Of a stretch of 64,000 bases of DNA, positions 14,497 to 23,262 are shown piece after piece. The DNA is from JAWCQZ01 sp038869515 [NCBI: Halobacteria archaeon] (GTDB lineage Archaea; Halobacteriota; Syntropharchaeia; JACQPP01): contig JAWCQZ010000005.1 of the NCBI GenBank assembly GCA_038869515.1, forward strand, positions 1 through 64,000. The letters run 5' to 3'. The notes under the pieces were generated by a model. That model searched no databases, was not told the DNA's origin, and saw only the letters and a program-made list of their open reading frames with translations. How positions within the stretch are numbered: the first letter of the stretch is position 1; each line of letters opens with the position of its first letter. A program made the translations under genes and the position numbers.

Positions 14497-15573
14497 TTAC
14501 CGGGCCAGGGCCACGGCGGCCGCCGCCCCCGCGAGGGAGGCCATGAAGTTGACCGCGTGGTTCGACATCCGCCACCTCTTCTCGACGGTGGCCCCCAGGA
14601 GGCTGTCGGCGTGGGTCCCGAGGAAGCCGCCGACGGCGAGAGCGATGGCGCCGGCGGGGGAAGCGATGCCGAGCCCCAGGGCGAGGAGCCCCATCCCGAA
14701 AGAGGTCCCGAGGGCCGCCGCTTCGCCCAGGAGAGAGACCGCCCCGCTGGTTCCGGGGGGAACCGGCCGCAGGGTAGTGATAATCCGGGGGTGCTTCTTC
14801 TGGGTCAGCCCCACCTCGGTGGCGATGGTGTCGGCTGTGACCGTGGTGATGGCGCCCAGGTAGGCGGCGTCGAAGGGACGGCCCCAGAGGCCGAAGGCCA
14901 CGGCCATCGCCAGGGGTCCCAGGCAGTTCCCCAGGACGTTGCGGAAGTCCCGTCGCTTCTGCGCGAGCCCGAGGCCCGCCTTGACGCCGTGGCGGAACCG
15001 GGTGAAGGAGGAGCCGAGGATGAAGAAGGCGAGGAGGAAGGCGAACCACCGGAGCCCGGCGCCGGGGAGGGCGTTGTCGGCGAAGACGATGATGAGGAGA
15101 CCCACCAGGGCCCCGGAGACCATGCCGGTGTCCTCGATGAGGTCTTTCTGGCGCGCGGCCCATCCGAGGCCGAGGGCGACGGCGAGGGCCCAGAGGGTCG
15201 TGAGGGGGGGTGCCGGGAAGTGGAAGAGGGCCAGGAGCCACATCGAGAAGCCGGAGACGAGGAGGGCCGACGGGCCCGACCGGGGCCGGGGCACGGTGAA
15301 GAAGACGAGGTGGGCCACCAGGGCCCCCGACGAGGCGACCAGGAGGTCGGCCTCCCAGGGGTTGGGGGCGATGGCGGGGGGCCACAGGGCCGCCATGGCG
15401 GGAAGGACCGAGACCGCGAGCGATGGGATGACGCGCAGCTTCCAGGCGGGAACGAGGGAGACCCAGAGGGCCGCCAGAACCACCCCCACCGAGGGCCCCT
15501 CGAAGCCGGCGGGGCGGAGCGCCGAGAGACCGCCCAGGAGCGCGAGGGCCAGGCCGTAGTCCCGGAGCGACAT
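14497..15573 (-). CDS. DUF92 (TMEM19/VTE6-like) integral membrane protein
   Basis: The 358-residue protein has about 10 hydrophobic helices. Conserved DUF92 signatures are visible: TADTIATEVG, PVPPGTSGAVSLLGE, GGFLGTHADSLLGATVE and SNHAVNFMASL. A plant member, VTE6, is a phytyl-phosphate kinase, so an isoprenoid phosphate kinase role in lipid synthesis is possible here by family analogy. A TATA box (GCTATAATCG, minus strand) is centred 25 bases before the ATG, indicating a leaderless mRNA. Confidence 0.85.
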   Translation of the reverse strand: MSLRDYGLALALLGGLSALRPAGFEGPSVGVVLAALWVSLVPAWKLRVIPSLAVSVLPAMAALWPPAIAPNPWEADLLVASSGALVAHLVFFTVPRPRSGPSALLVSGFSMWLLALFHFPAPPLTTLWALAVALGLGWAARQKDLIEDTGMVSGALVGLLIIVFADNALPGAGLRWFAFLLAFFILGSSFTRFRHGVKAGLGLAQKRRDFRNVLGNCLGPLAMAVAFGLWGRPFDAAYLGAITTVTADTIATEVGLTQKKHPRIITTLRPVPPGTSGAVSLLGEAAALGTSFGMGLLALGLGIASPAGAIALAVGGFLGTHADSLLGATVEKRWRMSNHAVNFMASLAGAAAAVALAR

Positions 15574-15592
15574 GGGACCGATGGGCGGGGGG

Positions 15593-15603
15593 CGATTATA
15601 GCC
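15593..15603 (-). promoter_or_regulatory. TATA box of the DUF92 gene
   Basis: GGCTATAATCG on the minus strand is centred 25 bases before the ATG at 15573, and no ribosome-binding site is present. Confidence 0.5.
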
Positions 15604-15631
15604 TTCGGCCGGGGATTCCCCCCGTCCCCCG

Positions 15632-16420
15632 TCACGCCCCCTTGAACTTCGGCTCCCGCTTCTGGAGGAAGGCCGCCACGCCCTCCTTGAAATCCTGGCT
15701 GCGGGAGAGCTCCTCCTGGCCCTGGAACTCCCCCTGCAGGTGGGCCTCCAGGAGGGGCTTGTGGGCGGAGAGGATGGCCATCTTCATCTTGCCAAGGGCC
15801 CGGGTGGGCCCCCTGGCCAGCCGCTCCGCCAGCGCGCGGGTCTCCGGGACCAGGGCCCCGTCCTCCACGACCCGGTTCACGACGCCGAGGCTCCGGGCCT
15901 CGTCCGCGGAGAAAAACTCTCCGGTGGCCATGAGTTCGTAGGCCTTGGCGGGACCCACGATGCGGGGCAGGAGGTAGGAGCCGCCCAGGTCGGGCATGAG
16001 GCCGATGCGCACGAAAGCCATGGCGAAGCGGGCCTTCCGCGAGGCGATGCGCAGGTCGCAGGCGAGGGCGAGGCTGAGCCCGCCCCCCACGGCGTCGCCG
16101 TTGATGGAGGCGACGATGGGCTTCGGGGTCTCCCAGAACTTGAGGATGGGCTCGCTGAAGAGCCGGACCGCCGAGCCCTCGATCTTCTTGGTCCCCAGAA
16201 TCATCTCCCCCATGTCCTTGACGTCGCCCCCCGAGCAGAAGGAGGAGCCCGCGCCGGTGACCACCGCGCAGCGGGCTGCGGGGTCGGCGTGGAAAATCTC
16301 GACGGCCGAGATGAGGTCCCGGGCCATCTGGGAGTTGATGGCGTTCCTCCGCTCGGGGCGGTTGAGCGTGATGGTGGCGACCCCGTCGGAGACCTCCATC
16401 TGGAGGGTGTCGAATTCCAC
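15632..16420 (-). CDS. Enoyl-CoA hydratase/isomerase (crotonase) family protein
   Basis: The 262-residue protein has the crotonase core: LNRPERRNAINSQM at the N-terminus, the oxyanion-hole GAGSSFCSGGDVKDM and INGDAVGGGLSLALACDLRIAS, then PDLGGSYLLPRIVG carrying the position of the catalytic acid. It hydrates or isomerises unsaturated acyl-CoA. I chose the GTG at 16420 because a TATA-like GGTTCAAAAG (16441-16450) lies 25 bases upstream; an in-frame ATG at 16495 lies beyond it. It is divergent from the acyl-CoA dehydrogenase gene, consistent with shared acyl-CoA metabolism. Confidence 0.85.
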   Translation of the reverse strand: MEFDTLQMEVSDGVATITLNRPERRNAINSQMARDLISAVEIFHADPAARCAVVTGAGSSFCSGGDVKDMGEMILGTKKIEGSAVRLFSEPILKFWETPKPIVASINGDAVGGGLSLALACDLRIASRKARFAMAFVRIGLMPDLGGSYLLPRIVGPAKAYELMATGEFFSADEARSLGVVNRVVEDGALVPETRALAERLARGPTRALGKMKMAILSAHKPLLEAHLQGEFQGQEELSRSQDFKEGVAAFLQKREPKFKGA

Positions 16421-16536
16421 GAGCAGTGGTGGGGGGCGGGCTTTTGAACCTTCGGTCCTGTTTTCTCCCGTGAAACGCCGTTTCTCGGAGCCCACCCCAC
16501 CGCTTCGTTCATAAGCACCGCCCCGCTGGAGAGCCG

Positions 16537-17715
16537 ATGGTGGACTTCTCCCTCCCTCCCGAGTTGGAGGACCTCCAGCGCCGGACCCGGGCCTTCGCCG
16601 CGGAGCAGATGCGCCCCCTGGCCCGCGAGTACGACGGGAAGGAGCACGCCATTCCCCACGGATTCCTCGCCGAGGCCCGGAAACGCCGCATCCACAGGCC
16701 CGAGCCGGGGGTCGGCCTCTCCTCGATGGAGGCGGCGGTCTTCGCCGAGGAGTTGGCCTGGGGCGACCCCGGGCTCCTCCGGACCCTGCCGGGCACCGGA
16801 CTCGCCGGGGTGGCCATCACGGTGGGGGCGACCGCCGAGCAGCGCGAGAAGTTCCTCGCGCCCTTCAAGGGCGAGGCGTGGGGCTGCATGGCGATGACCG
16901 AGCCCGGCGCGGGCTCCGACACCTCCTCCATCCGGACCACCGCGCGGCGGGAGGGCGACTCCTGGGTGCTCAACGGCGAGAAGGTCTTCGCCAGCAACGC
17001 CGACCTCGCGCTCGACCGCGGGGTCACGGTGGTCTGGGCCAAAATCCTCCCCCCGGGAGCCCGGAGCATTGACGAGGTGGAGGGGCACATGGCCATGGCC
17101 GCGTTCGTGGTCCCCGCCCGGACCCCCGGCGCCCGGGTGACGAAAATCGAGAAGAAGATGGGGCTCAAGGCGGCCCACACCTGCGTGCTGGTCCTGGAGG
17201 AGTGCCGGATTCCGGCGGAGAACCGCCTGGGAGGGGACGGAGAGGAGGCGGGCTTCGGGAAGGCGATGGCGACCTTCAACGCCAACCGGCCGGTCATCGT
17301 CGCGGCGGGGCTCGGCTCGGTCCGGGCCGCGGTCGAACTGCTCCACCAGCACCTCCGGCCCCGCTACGGCCTCGCCCCGGGGAAGTTGAGCGCCGCGGAG
17401 CGGGACCTCATGAGGATGGAGGCGCGATACCGCGCGGCGCGGCTCCTCGCGTGGCGCGCCTGCTGGCTCGTGGACCGGAACCGCCCCCACGCCCTGGAGG
17501 CCTCCATGGCGAAGGCCCTGGGGGGAACGGTGGTCTCCGAATGCACCCAGTTGGCGTGCGAGCTCCTCGGGCCCCTCGGGGTCTCCGAAAAACTGCTGGC
17601 GGAGAAGTGGATGCGGGACGTCAAGGTGACCGACATTTTCGAGGGGACGGGGCAGATCAACCGCCTCATCGTCGCCAGGCAAATCCTCGGCTACGGCCGG
17701 AAAGAACTGAAATAG
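16537..17715 (+). CDS. Acyl-CoA dehydrogenase
   Basis: The 392-residue flavoprotein shows acyl-CoA dehydrogenase signatures: GCMAMTEPGAGSDTSSIRTTA (substrate/FAD loop near residue 113), NGEKVFASNA, and a C-terminal ...DIFEGTGQINRLIVARQI block that binds FAD and usually ends the family. It would oxidise acyl-CoA to the enoyl-CoA handled by the divergent hydratase. TTCATAAG at 16507-16514 is centred 26 bases before the ATG, so it is leaderless. The natural electron acceptor (an ETF) is not encoded nearby. Confidence 0.9.
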   Translation: MVDFSLPPELEDLQRRTRAFAAEQMRPLAREYDGKEHAIPHGFLAEARKRRIHRPEPGVGLSSMEAAVFAEELAWGDPGLLRTLPGTGLAGVAITVGATAEQREKFLAPFKGEAWGCMAMTEPGAGSDTSSIRTTARREGDSWVLNGEKVFASNADLALDRGVTVVWAKILPPGARSIDEVEGHMAMAAFVVPARTPGARVTKIEKKMGLKAAHTCVLVLEECRIPAENRLGGDGEEAGFGKAMATFNANRPVIVAAGLGSVRAAVELLHQHLRPRYGLAPGKLSAAERDLMRMEARYRAARLLAWRACWLVDRNRPHALEASMAKALGGTVVSECTQLACELLGPLGVSEKLLAEKWMRDVKVTDIFEGTGQINRLIVARQILGYGRKELK

Positions 17716-17761
17716 GCCCGCCTCCGAAACCGCTTTCCGTTCCGGCGGAGACTCTCCTCCG

Positions 17762-17887
17762 ATGCCCCAGGTGATCCCGGAGGCCTACCTCTGCCCCCGG
17801 TGCCGGCTCCCCATCGAGACCCCCACCGGCATCCCCCGCCAATACCGCTGCTTCAACGGGTGCACGGTGGCCTACCGGTTCAACTGA
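17762..17887 (+). CDS. 41-residue zinc-ribbon microprotein
   Basis: A short frame encodes 41 residues with two cysteine pairs, CPRC (11-14) and CFNGC (30-34), separated by 15 residues. This is the spacing of a small zinc ribbon. Gly, Pro and Arg residues fill the rest and it ends in YRFN. It lies between the acyl-CoA dehydrogenase and diphthine synthase genes on the same strand, 46 and 65 bases away. No clear TATA box or Shine-Dalgarno sequence was seen. Small zinc ribbons in archaea often aid translation or protein contacts; its function is unknown. Confidence 0.55.
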   Translation: MPQVIPEAYLCPRCRLPIETPTGIPRQYRCFNGCTVAYRFN

Positions 17888-17952
17888 CGGCCCCCGGTGC
17901 CCCGCCGGGGGAGCCATCGAAACCTTCACCCCGCCCGTGGCTCTGGGGGGCC

Positions 17953-18708
17953 ATGGCCCTTGTGTTCGTCGGCCTCGGCTTGTGGGACGAGAGGGACATC
18001 TCCCTCCGGGGCCTCGATGAGGTCCGGTCGGCGGACCACCTCTTCGCGGAGTTCTACACCTCGACCCTCGGGGGCGCCTCCGTCGAGCGGCTCGAAACAC
18101 TCTACGGCAAGAAAATCACCGTCTTGAAGCGCGAGGAGGTGGAGAACAGTCCGGGGCCCCTCCTGGAGAAGGCCAAAGCCGGGACGGCGGTCCTCCTCGT
18201 CGGCGGCGACCCGATGGTGGCGACCACCCACGTGGACCTCCGGCTCCGCGCCCTCTCCCTCGGAATCCCGGTCCGCATCGTCCACGGCCCCTCCATCGTC
18301 TCCGCGGCGGCGGCCCTCGCGGGGCTCCAGTCCTACAAGTTCGGGCGGAGCGCGACCGTCGTCGCCCCCTTCAAGCCGGGCATGCCCGTGCCCCGGTCGG
18401 CCTACGACGCCCTCCGGGAGAACCTGCGGCGCGGGCTCCACACCCTCCTGCTGCTCGACCCGGGGCTCGCCATCCCCCGCGCCCTCGAACTGCTCGAGGC
18501 GGTCGAGGAGGAGCGGCGCGAGGGGGTCCTGCCCCGGACCTTCGTGGGGGTGGCCCGGGCGGGGTCGGAGTCGCCGCGGGTGAGGGCCGGGACGCCCGAT
18601 GAGTTGAGGGGGGTGGACTTCGGCGGGATGCCCCACGTGCTGGTCTGCCCCGGGGAGTTGCACTTCGTCGAGGCGGAGGCGCTGAAGCGGCTGGCGCGCC
18701 CGGGGTGA
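17953..18708 (+). CDS. dphB: Diphthine synthase
   Basis: This SAM-dependent methyltransferase makes diphthine on the conserved histidine of elongation factor 2. The 251 residues follow the family closely: MALVFVGLGLWDERDISLRGLDEVRSADHLFAEFYTS... at the N-terminus, LVGGDPMVATTH near residue 84 and HGPSIVSAAAALAGLQSYKFGRSATV after residue 110. The ATG at 17953 is chosen because the family starts with this glycine-rich strand; in-frame upstream codons read into unrelated sequence. It is a marker of archaeal or eukaryal origin. Confidence 0.95.
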   Translation: MALVFVGLGLWDERDISLRGLDEVRSADHLFAEFYTSTLGGASVERLETLYGKKITVLKREEVENSPGPLLEKAKAGTAVLLVGGDPMVATTHVDLRLRALSLGIPVRIVHGPSIVSAAAALAGLQSYKFGRSATVVAPFKPGMPVPRSAYDALRENLRRGLHTLLLLDPGLAIPRALELLEAVEEERREGVLPRTFVGVARAGSESPRVRAGTPDELRGVDFGGMPHVLVCPGELHFVEAEALKRLARPG

Positions 18709-18709
18709 A

Positions 18710-20296
18710 TCAGCCCGGGGAGAGGTTCGGCCCCAGGAACGACACGAAGAGCGACACGAAGATGAAGAGGGCGAAGGCCCGGACGATGGCGGCGGACATC
18801 CGCTCCCTCCGCTCCTCCCCCTCGACCCGGAGCCTCCGGAGGGCCTTCCGGACCAGTTCCCGGAATACGTGCCCGCCGTCGAGGGGCACCGCGGGCAGGC
18901 AGTTGAAGAGCCCCACGATGAGGTTGATCCAGCCCACCCAGAGGAGGAGGTTGGCGAGGTAGAAGGCGCCGGTTCCGAGGCCCGCGAGCCATCCCGCGGG
19001 CGCATAGAAGTGGGAGGCGGGCTCCGAGAAGGGGGTGAGGCCGGGCTGGGGGCCGATGAACGGGAGAGCCATGAGGAGCAGGAGGGCCTCTCCCGGGTTC
19101 CTCCGGGGGACCGAGGCGTAGGCATCGAGGTAGCCCCGGGCCGGGAAGGTGTCCAGGACGACCCCCGCGACCACCTGAACGCCCGTGACCCCGAGGAAGC
19201 CGACCGATTTTCCGCCCAGTTCCCGCTCTCCCAGAACCACCGTGAAGGGCCCGCGACCGGTGGATATCCGGACCTGCTGGCCCGGGAGGGTGGAGGCCAT
19301 GAACTCCCGGAAGGCCCGGAGGGAGCGCGCGTCAAGGCCGTCCATGGCGAGGATGGTGTCGCCCGCCCGGAGGCCCGCCCTCTCCGCCGCTCCGCCCGGG
19401 GATACCGATTCGAGCCGGACCCCCTCGAATCCCGGGGCGGTGAAGGTCACCGAGCCGCCCGACAGGGCCTCCAGCCGGGCCGTCCGCCCCGCCATGCCGG
19501 TGAGGAGGCCGTCGAGGTCCGCCCCCGCCGCCACGGGCTGGCCGTCGAGGAGCACCACATCTCCCGCCCGGAGGCCCGAGGCCGGGTCCGCCTCCCGGAC
19601 CCACAGTTCGGTCGGGGAGGCCGGGGCGAACCCGGGGACCACGAGCGCGAAGAGGAGGACGAGGCAGAGGCCGCCGACCGCGAAATTTCCGGCGACTCCG
19701 GCCGAAAGGATGCGGAGGCGCTCCTTCGGCCCCGCGATTTTCTTCGGAGGGGGCCGGGGCGACTCGCCCTCCCTGGAGGGCTTTCGCACTCCGAACAGCT
19801 CCTCTTCGTCGGGTTCCGCGAAGGCCCCGATGGGGACCAGGGCGAGGAGGACCCCCATGGACTTCAGGGTGAGTCCTTCGACGCGGGTGAGGATGGCGTG
19901 GCCCAGTTCGTGGATGACGACCGCGACGATGATGCCCACCAGGCCCCAGAAGAGCGGGACGAACGGGTTGATGCCCGGCAGCAGCAGGGCGGCCTCGGGG
20001 CGGGTCAGGGCGCTCGGGGGAGGGAATCCGTGGGTCGCCTGGCGGAAGACCATCACGAGGACCAGGCCCATCATAATCGCCATCCCGGCGACCATCAGGA
20101 GGGTCCCCGCCGAGCCGAAGGCCCGCCAGAGCCGGATGTGGCGTGCCGCCCGCTCCACCAGCCCCCTGCCCCGCTGGGTGCGGACCATGAGCAGGGGGCC
20201 CATGACGGTGACGCCGTATTTCCGGAGAGGCTTCCGGAAGGCGACGACCAGGGCCGTGTAGGCGAGGAAGACCGCCAGCGTCGCGAGAATGACCAT
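18710..20296 (-). CDS. Site-2 protease (M50) with PDZ domains
   Basis: The 528-residue integral membrane metalloprotease would cut transmembrane substrates inside the bilayer. The zinc motif HELGH is at residues 129-133 within a membrane helix. Two PDZ-like segments follow (GLRAGDVVLLDGQPV and AGLRAGDTILAMDG), then the second active-site motif NCLPAVPLDGGH near the C-terminus and a final membrane helix. The ATG at 20296 is preceded by a TATA-like CTAAATGC centred about 25 bases upstream. It ends two bases from the convergent dphB stop. Such proteases release membrane-tethered regulators; no target is apparent. Confidence 0.9.
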   Translation of the reverse strand: MVILATLAVFLAYTALVVAFRKPLRKYGVTVMGPLLMVRTQRGRGLVERAARHIRLWRAFGSAGTLLMVAGMAIMMGLVLVMVFRQATHGFPPPSALTRPEAALLLPGINPFVPLFWGLVGIIVAVVIHELGHAILTRVEGLTLKSMGVLLALVPIGAFAEPDEEELFGVRKPSREGESPRPPPKKIAGPKERLRILSAGVAGNFAVGGLCLVLLFALVVPGFAPASPTELWVREADPASGLRAGDVVLLDGQPVAAGADLDGLLTGMAGRTARLEALSGGSVTFTAPGFEGVRLESVSPGGAAERAGLRAGDTILAMDGLDARSLRAFREFMASTLPGQQVRISTGRGPFTVVLGERELGGKSVGFLGVTGVQVVAGVVLDTFPARGYLDAYASVPRRNPGEALLLLMALPFIGPQPGLTPFSEPASHFYAPAGWLAGLGTGAFYLANLLLWVGWINLIVGLFNCLPAVPLDGGHVFRELVRKALRRLRVEGEERRERMSAAIVRAFALFIFVSLFVSFLGPNLSPG

Positions 20297-20357
20297 CCTG
20301 CATCTGGAAGGGGCAGCATTTAGTCTTTTAGATGCCAGTGGACCGATGGCGCGCCGG

Positions 20358-20714
20358 ATGGCCCCGGAGTTCGTCGAGGTCTTCGTCACCGCCGGCACTC
20401 CTGCGGAGGCCCGCCGCCTCGCCCGCGCCCTGGTGGAGCGCCGCCTCGCGGCGTGCGTGAACCTCCACCCCGTCCGCTCCGTCTACCGCTGGAAGGGCAA
20501 GGTGGAGGAGGCCCGGGAGGTCGCCCTCACGGCCAAGACGACGCGGGCCAGCTTCCCCGCCCTGCGCGCCGCCATCCTGGAGCTCCACTCCTACGAGGTC
20601 CCCTGCATCTTGGCCCTCCCCGTCGCGGAGGGACACGCGCCCTATCTCCAGTGGGTCCGGAGCTCCACGACTGCCCCCCCCTTGCGCCGAAGCCGCCGTC
20701 GCAGAAAGCGATAG
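20358..20714 (+). CDS. cutA: CutA1-like divalent-ion tolerance protein
   Basis: The 118-residue protein matches the small trimeric CutA fold: FVTAGTPAEARRLARALVERRLAACVNLHPVRSVYRWKGKVEEAREVALTAKT, then HSYEVPCILALPV near residue 80. CutA is linked to copper and other divalent-metal tolerance but its biochemistry is unsettled. A TATA-like CTTTTAGAT (20324-20332) lies 26-30 bases upstream; ATG 20346 is an alternative start. The last 15 residues are an Arg/Ser-rich tail not usual in the family. It is divergent from the site-2 protease gene. Confidence 0.85.
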   Translation: MAPEFVEVFVTAGTPAEARRLARALVERRLAACVNLHPVRSVYRWKGKVEEAREVALTAKTTRASFPALRAAILELHSYEVPCILALPVAEGHAPYLQWVRSSTTAPPLRRSRRRRKR

Positions 20715-20732
20715 CCGCAGCCCCGATAAAAG

Positions 20733-20742
20733 TGTATATATC
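20733..20742 (+). promoter_or_regulatory. TATA box of the coiled-coil operon
   Basis: GTGTATATAT is one of the strongest TATA boxes in the window and is centred 27 bases before the ATG at 20765. It implies active, leaderless transcription of the two giant coiled-coil genes. Confidence 0.6.
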
Positions 20743-20764
20743 CGCCCCTCCTTAGGGATTGGGG

Positions 20765-23245
20765 ATGGCGCTTTTCGGCAAGAAGGAGGAGGAGCCGGGA
20801 GAGGAGAAGCCCGGGGAGGAGGCCCCCGCCCCCCCGCCGCCCCCGCCCAAGGAGGGGGAGTTCGTCCAGCAGGAGGACGAGGCGGGCCGCCTGGGCCTGA
20901 CCGCGGAGGAGCGGGCGAAGCAGCTCGAGGCCGAGGAGGCGGCGAGCGCCCAGGAGGAGAAGGCCCCGGAAGTGGCCGAACTCGTCCTGAAACTGGAGAA
21001 AGTCGAGGGGCGGCTCGAGGCCACCGAGCAGGCCAGGGTGGACATGGCCGACCGGCTCCAGAGGATGTCGGAGCAGATCGGCGAACTGCGGACCATCGCC
21101 CTGGAGCGCGAGCGGACCATGGGGGTCCTGGAGGCGGACTTCGAACTCATCAAGTCGGTCTTCGAGGAGGTCAAGCCCTCGGAAATCGGCAGGGAGCTGG
21201 AGCGCAAGGAGCGCGCCATCAGCCAGATGGGGGTCCGAGTCGAGAAGGCGGAGCGGGTCCTCGACCGGTTCAGCGAGGAGGTCCGGACCTTCCGGGAGAC
21301 CCTGGACAAGGTGAAGGGCGTCGAGAACCTGGTCGAGATGGGCCAGCGCCTGCGGGAGCAGGCCGACAGGGCCGACGACGCCAAGAAATACGTCGACCGG
21401 ATGGCCGCCAAGATAGAGTCCATCTTCGGCGAACTCTCCACCCGGCTGGTCGCCCTCGACACCATGGGAGGGAAAGTGGAGGGACTGGAGGAGTTCAGCC
21501 GGGACGCCGTGAAGGCCCTGGACGAAGTGGGGACGAAGATGAAGGGGCTCGCCTCCTCCGAGGAGCTCCGGGCCTACCTCCCCAAGGAGGAGTTGAACAA
21601 GCGGCTGGAGACCCTCCAGAAGTCGGTCGAGGAGCGGATCGCCGCCCTCTCGAGCACCGTCGAGGGGATTCGGACCGCCCTCCAGGAGGGGCTCCGGGCC
21701 TCGGCCCAGGAGATGGCCGACCTCGAGGGGCGCCTCGGGAAACTGGAGAGGCCCAGCCAGGCCCTCTTCGCAGAACTGGACGCCATCAAGGAGCGGCTCG
21801 CCTCCATGGCCGCGCGCCGCGACCTCGACTCCCTCCTGAAGGAGCGGGAGCGCCTCGTCGCCTCGGGCGGGGACCGGGAGCTCCTCGCCTCCATCGACGC
21901 CCAAATCGAGGAGGCCCGGACCCTGGGCCGCCTCCTCCGCACGGTGGAGGAGCAGGGGGAGAGCCTCGCCCGGCTCGCCCGGGCCGCTCTCGTGGACGAG
22001 TCCACCCTCGAGAAGTGGCGGCAGAAAATCCGGGAGGAGGACGTGGCGGCCGTGCGGCGGGAGCTCGAGGACCGCATCCGCCGCGTCGAGATTCCCAAGG
22101 AGGTCCGGAAGAGCCTCCAGAAGGAGGCGGCTGCCGAGGCCGCCGAGGCGGTCAAGGAGGAGTCGCGCCGGGCCGAGCTCCTGCTGGAGAAGAAGATGGA
22201 GGCGGCGGAGAGGCTGCGCCGGACCATGGAGGAGATGGTGGGGCGCATCCCCGAGGAGGTCAAGGCCCGGACGGGGGAGTTGAAGACCTCCCTGGAGGCC
22301 CAGGGCATCCAGGGCTCCCGGATGGAGCGGGAGATCCTCGACCTCAAGGCCCGCCTCGACCTCGTCCAGGGGAAGCAGATGGACCAGACCGCGCTGCGCC
22401 TCGACGCCCTGGCGCAGGACATCGCCCGGATGCGCGCCCGGAACCGGAGCGCCGAGGAGCTCCTCCGGGACAAGGAGGCCATCCTCGCGACCCTCGACGC
22501 CCTTCGCCTGAAGCACGAGTCGGGGTTCATCTCCCGGGAGGTCTACGAGGCGAGCCTCAAGGAGGACCTGGGCCGCCTCTCCGAGATTGACGCCCGCCTG
22601 GAGGAGGTCGCCCGCCTGGAGCAGGCCCGGAGGAAGGCCGAGGAGGCGGAGAAGGCTGTCCGGGAACTGGCCGACATCTGCAAAGCCTTCCCGACCCGCG
22701 AGGACCTGGACAAACTCCGCGAGTCCATCCGGACCGAGGAGATGGAGCAGATGCGGGCCCGCCTGGAGAAGGGGCTCGGGGAGGCCCAGCGGACCCTGGA
22801 GGGGCAGGTGGCCGAGGCCCGGCTCGCCCTCCAGAGGCTCGGCGACGTCACCCAGAAGCTGGTGGACCGCGAGGGGCTCCAGACCGCACTCGGCCAGGTC
22901 CAGAAGGAGGCGCTCCAGCGGGCCGAGGCCCTCATCGACCCGCGCCTGGCCCGCCTCCAGTCGGCGGTGGAGCGGCGCGAGGAGGTCCTCCGGGAGGAGA
23001 TGGAGGCCCTGCGGAAGGAGGTGGGCCGCCGCCTGGAGAGGGTGCCCGCCGAGATGGAGGCCCGTTTCATGGACATGGAGCTGCGCATCCGGGACGCGGC
23101 CCAGGCCCGCGACGGCCTGGAGCGGCGCCTGGGGGAACTCCACCGGGAACTCCTCCTCGTCCACCAGCGGAGCCAGCGGCGGGGCCTCGATGACCTGCTC
23201 CGGGAGCGGGAAGAGCTCCGGAGCCTCATTCAGGGCGCGAGGTAG
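20765..23245 (+). CDS. Giant coiled-coil protein 1 with SHOCT-like helical hairpins
   Basis: The 826-residue protein starts with an acidic, Pro-rich segment (residues 1-40) and is then almost all heptad-patterned helix rich in Glu, Arg, Leu and Ala, with no ATPase, membrane or enzymatic motif. Short non-heptad modules recur: LDSLLKERERLVASGGDRELL near residue 350; AEELLRDKEAIL... then HESGFISREVYEASLKEDL at about 558-625; and LDDLLREREEL at the C-terminus. The G-(I)-S-x-E-x-Y-E turn resembles the SHOCT domain. A scaffold or chromosome/cell-envelope role is possible but unproven. It is followed 17 bases later by a paralogous gene. Confidence 0.75.
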   Translation: MALFGKKEEEPGEEKPGEEAPAPPPPPPKEGEFVQQEDEAGRLGLTAEERAKQLEAEEAASAQEEKAPEVAELVLKLEKVEGRLEATEQARVDMADRLQRMSEQIGELRTIALERERTMGVLEADFELIKSVFEEVKPSEIGRELERKERAISQMGVRVEKAERVLDRFSEEVRTFRETLDKVKGVENLVEMGQRLREQADRADDAKKYVDRMAAKIESIFGELSTRLVALDTMGGKVEGLEEFSRDAVKALDEVGTKMKGLASSEELRAYLPKEELNKRLETLQKSVEERIAALSSTVEGIRTALQEGLRASAQEMADLEGRLGKLERPSQALFAELDAIKERLASMAARRDLDSLLKERERLVASGGDRELLASIDAQIEEARTLGRLLRTVEEQGESLARLARAALVDESTLEKWRQKIREEDVAAVRRELEDRIRRVEIPKEVRKSLQKEAAAEAAEAVKEESRRAELLLEKKMEAAERLRRTMEEMVGRIPEEVKARTGELKTSLEAQGIQGSRMEREILDLKARLDLVQGKQMDQTALRLDALAQDIARMRARNRSAEELLRDKEAILATLDALRLKHESGFISREVYEASLKEDLGRLSEIDARLEEVARLEQARRKAEEAEKAVRELADICKAFPTREDLDKLRESIRTEEMEQMRARLEKGLGEAQRTLEGQVAEARLALQRLGDVTQKLVDREGLQTALGQVQKEALQRAEALIDPRLARLQSAVERREEVLREEMEALRKEVGRRLERVPAEMEARFMDMELRIRDAAQARDGLERRLGELHRELLLVHQRSQRRGLDDLLREREELRSLIQGAR

Positions 23246-23262
23246 GAGTTCGGGGAGACGCC

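Noticed and set aside
20759-23245. Coiled-coil protein 1 as an SMC or Rad50-like ATPase
   Set aside because: No Walker A, signature or Walker B motif and no globular ATPase head at either end.
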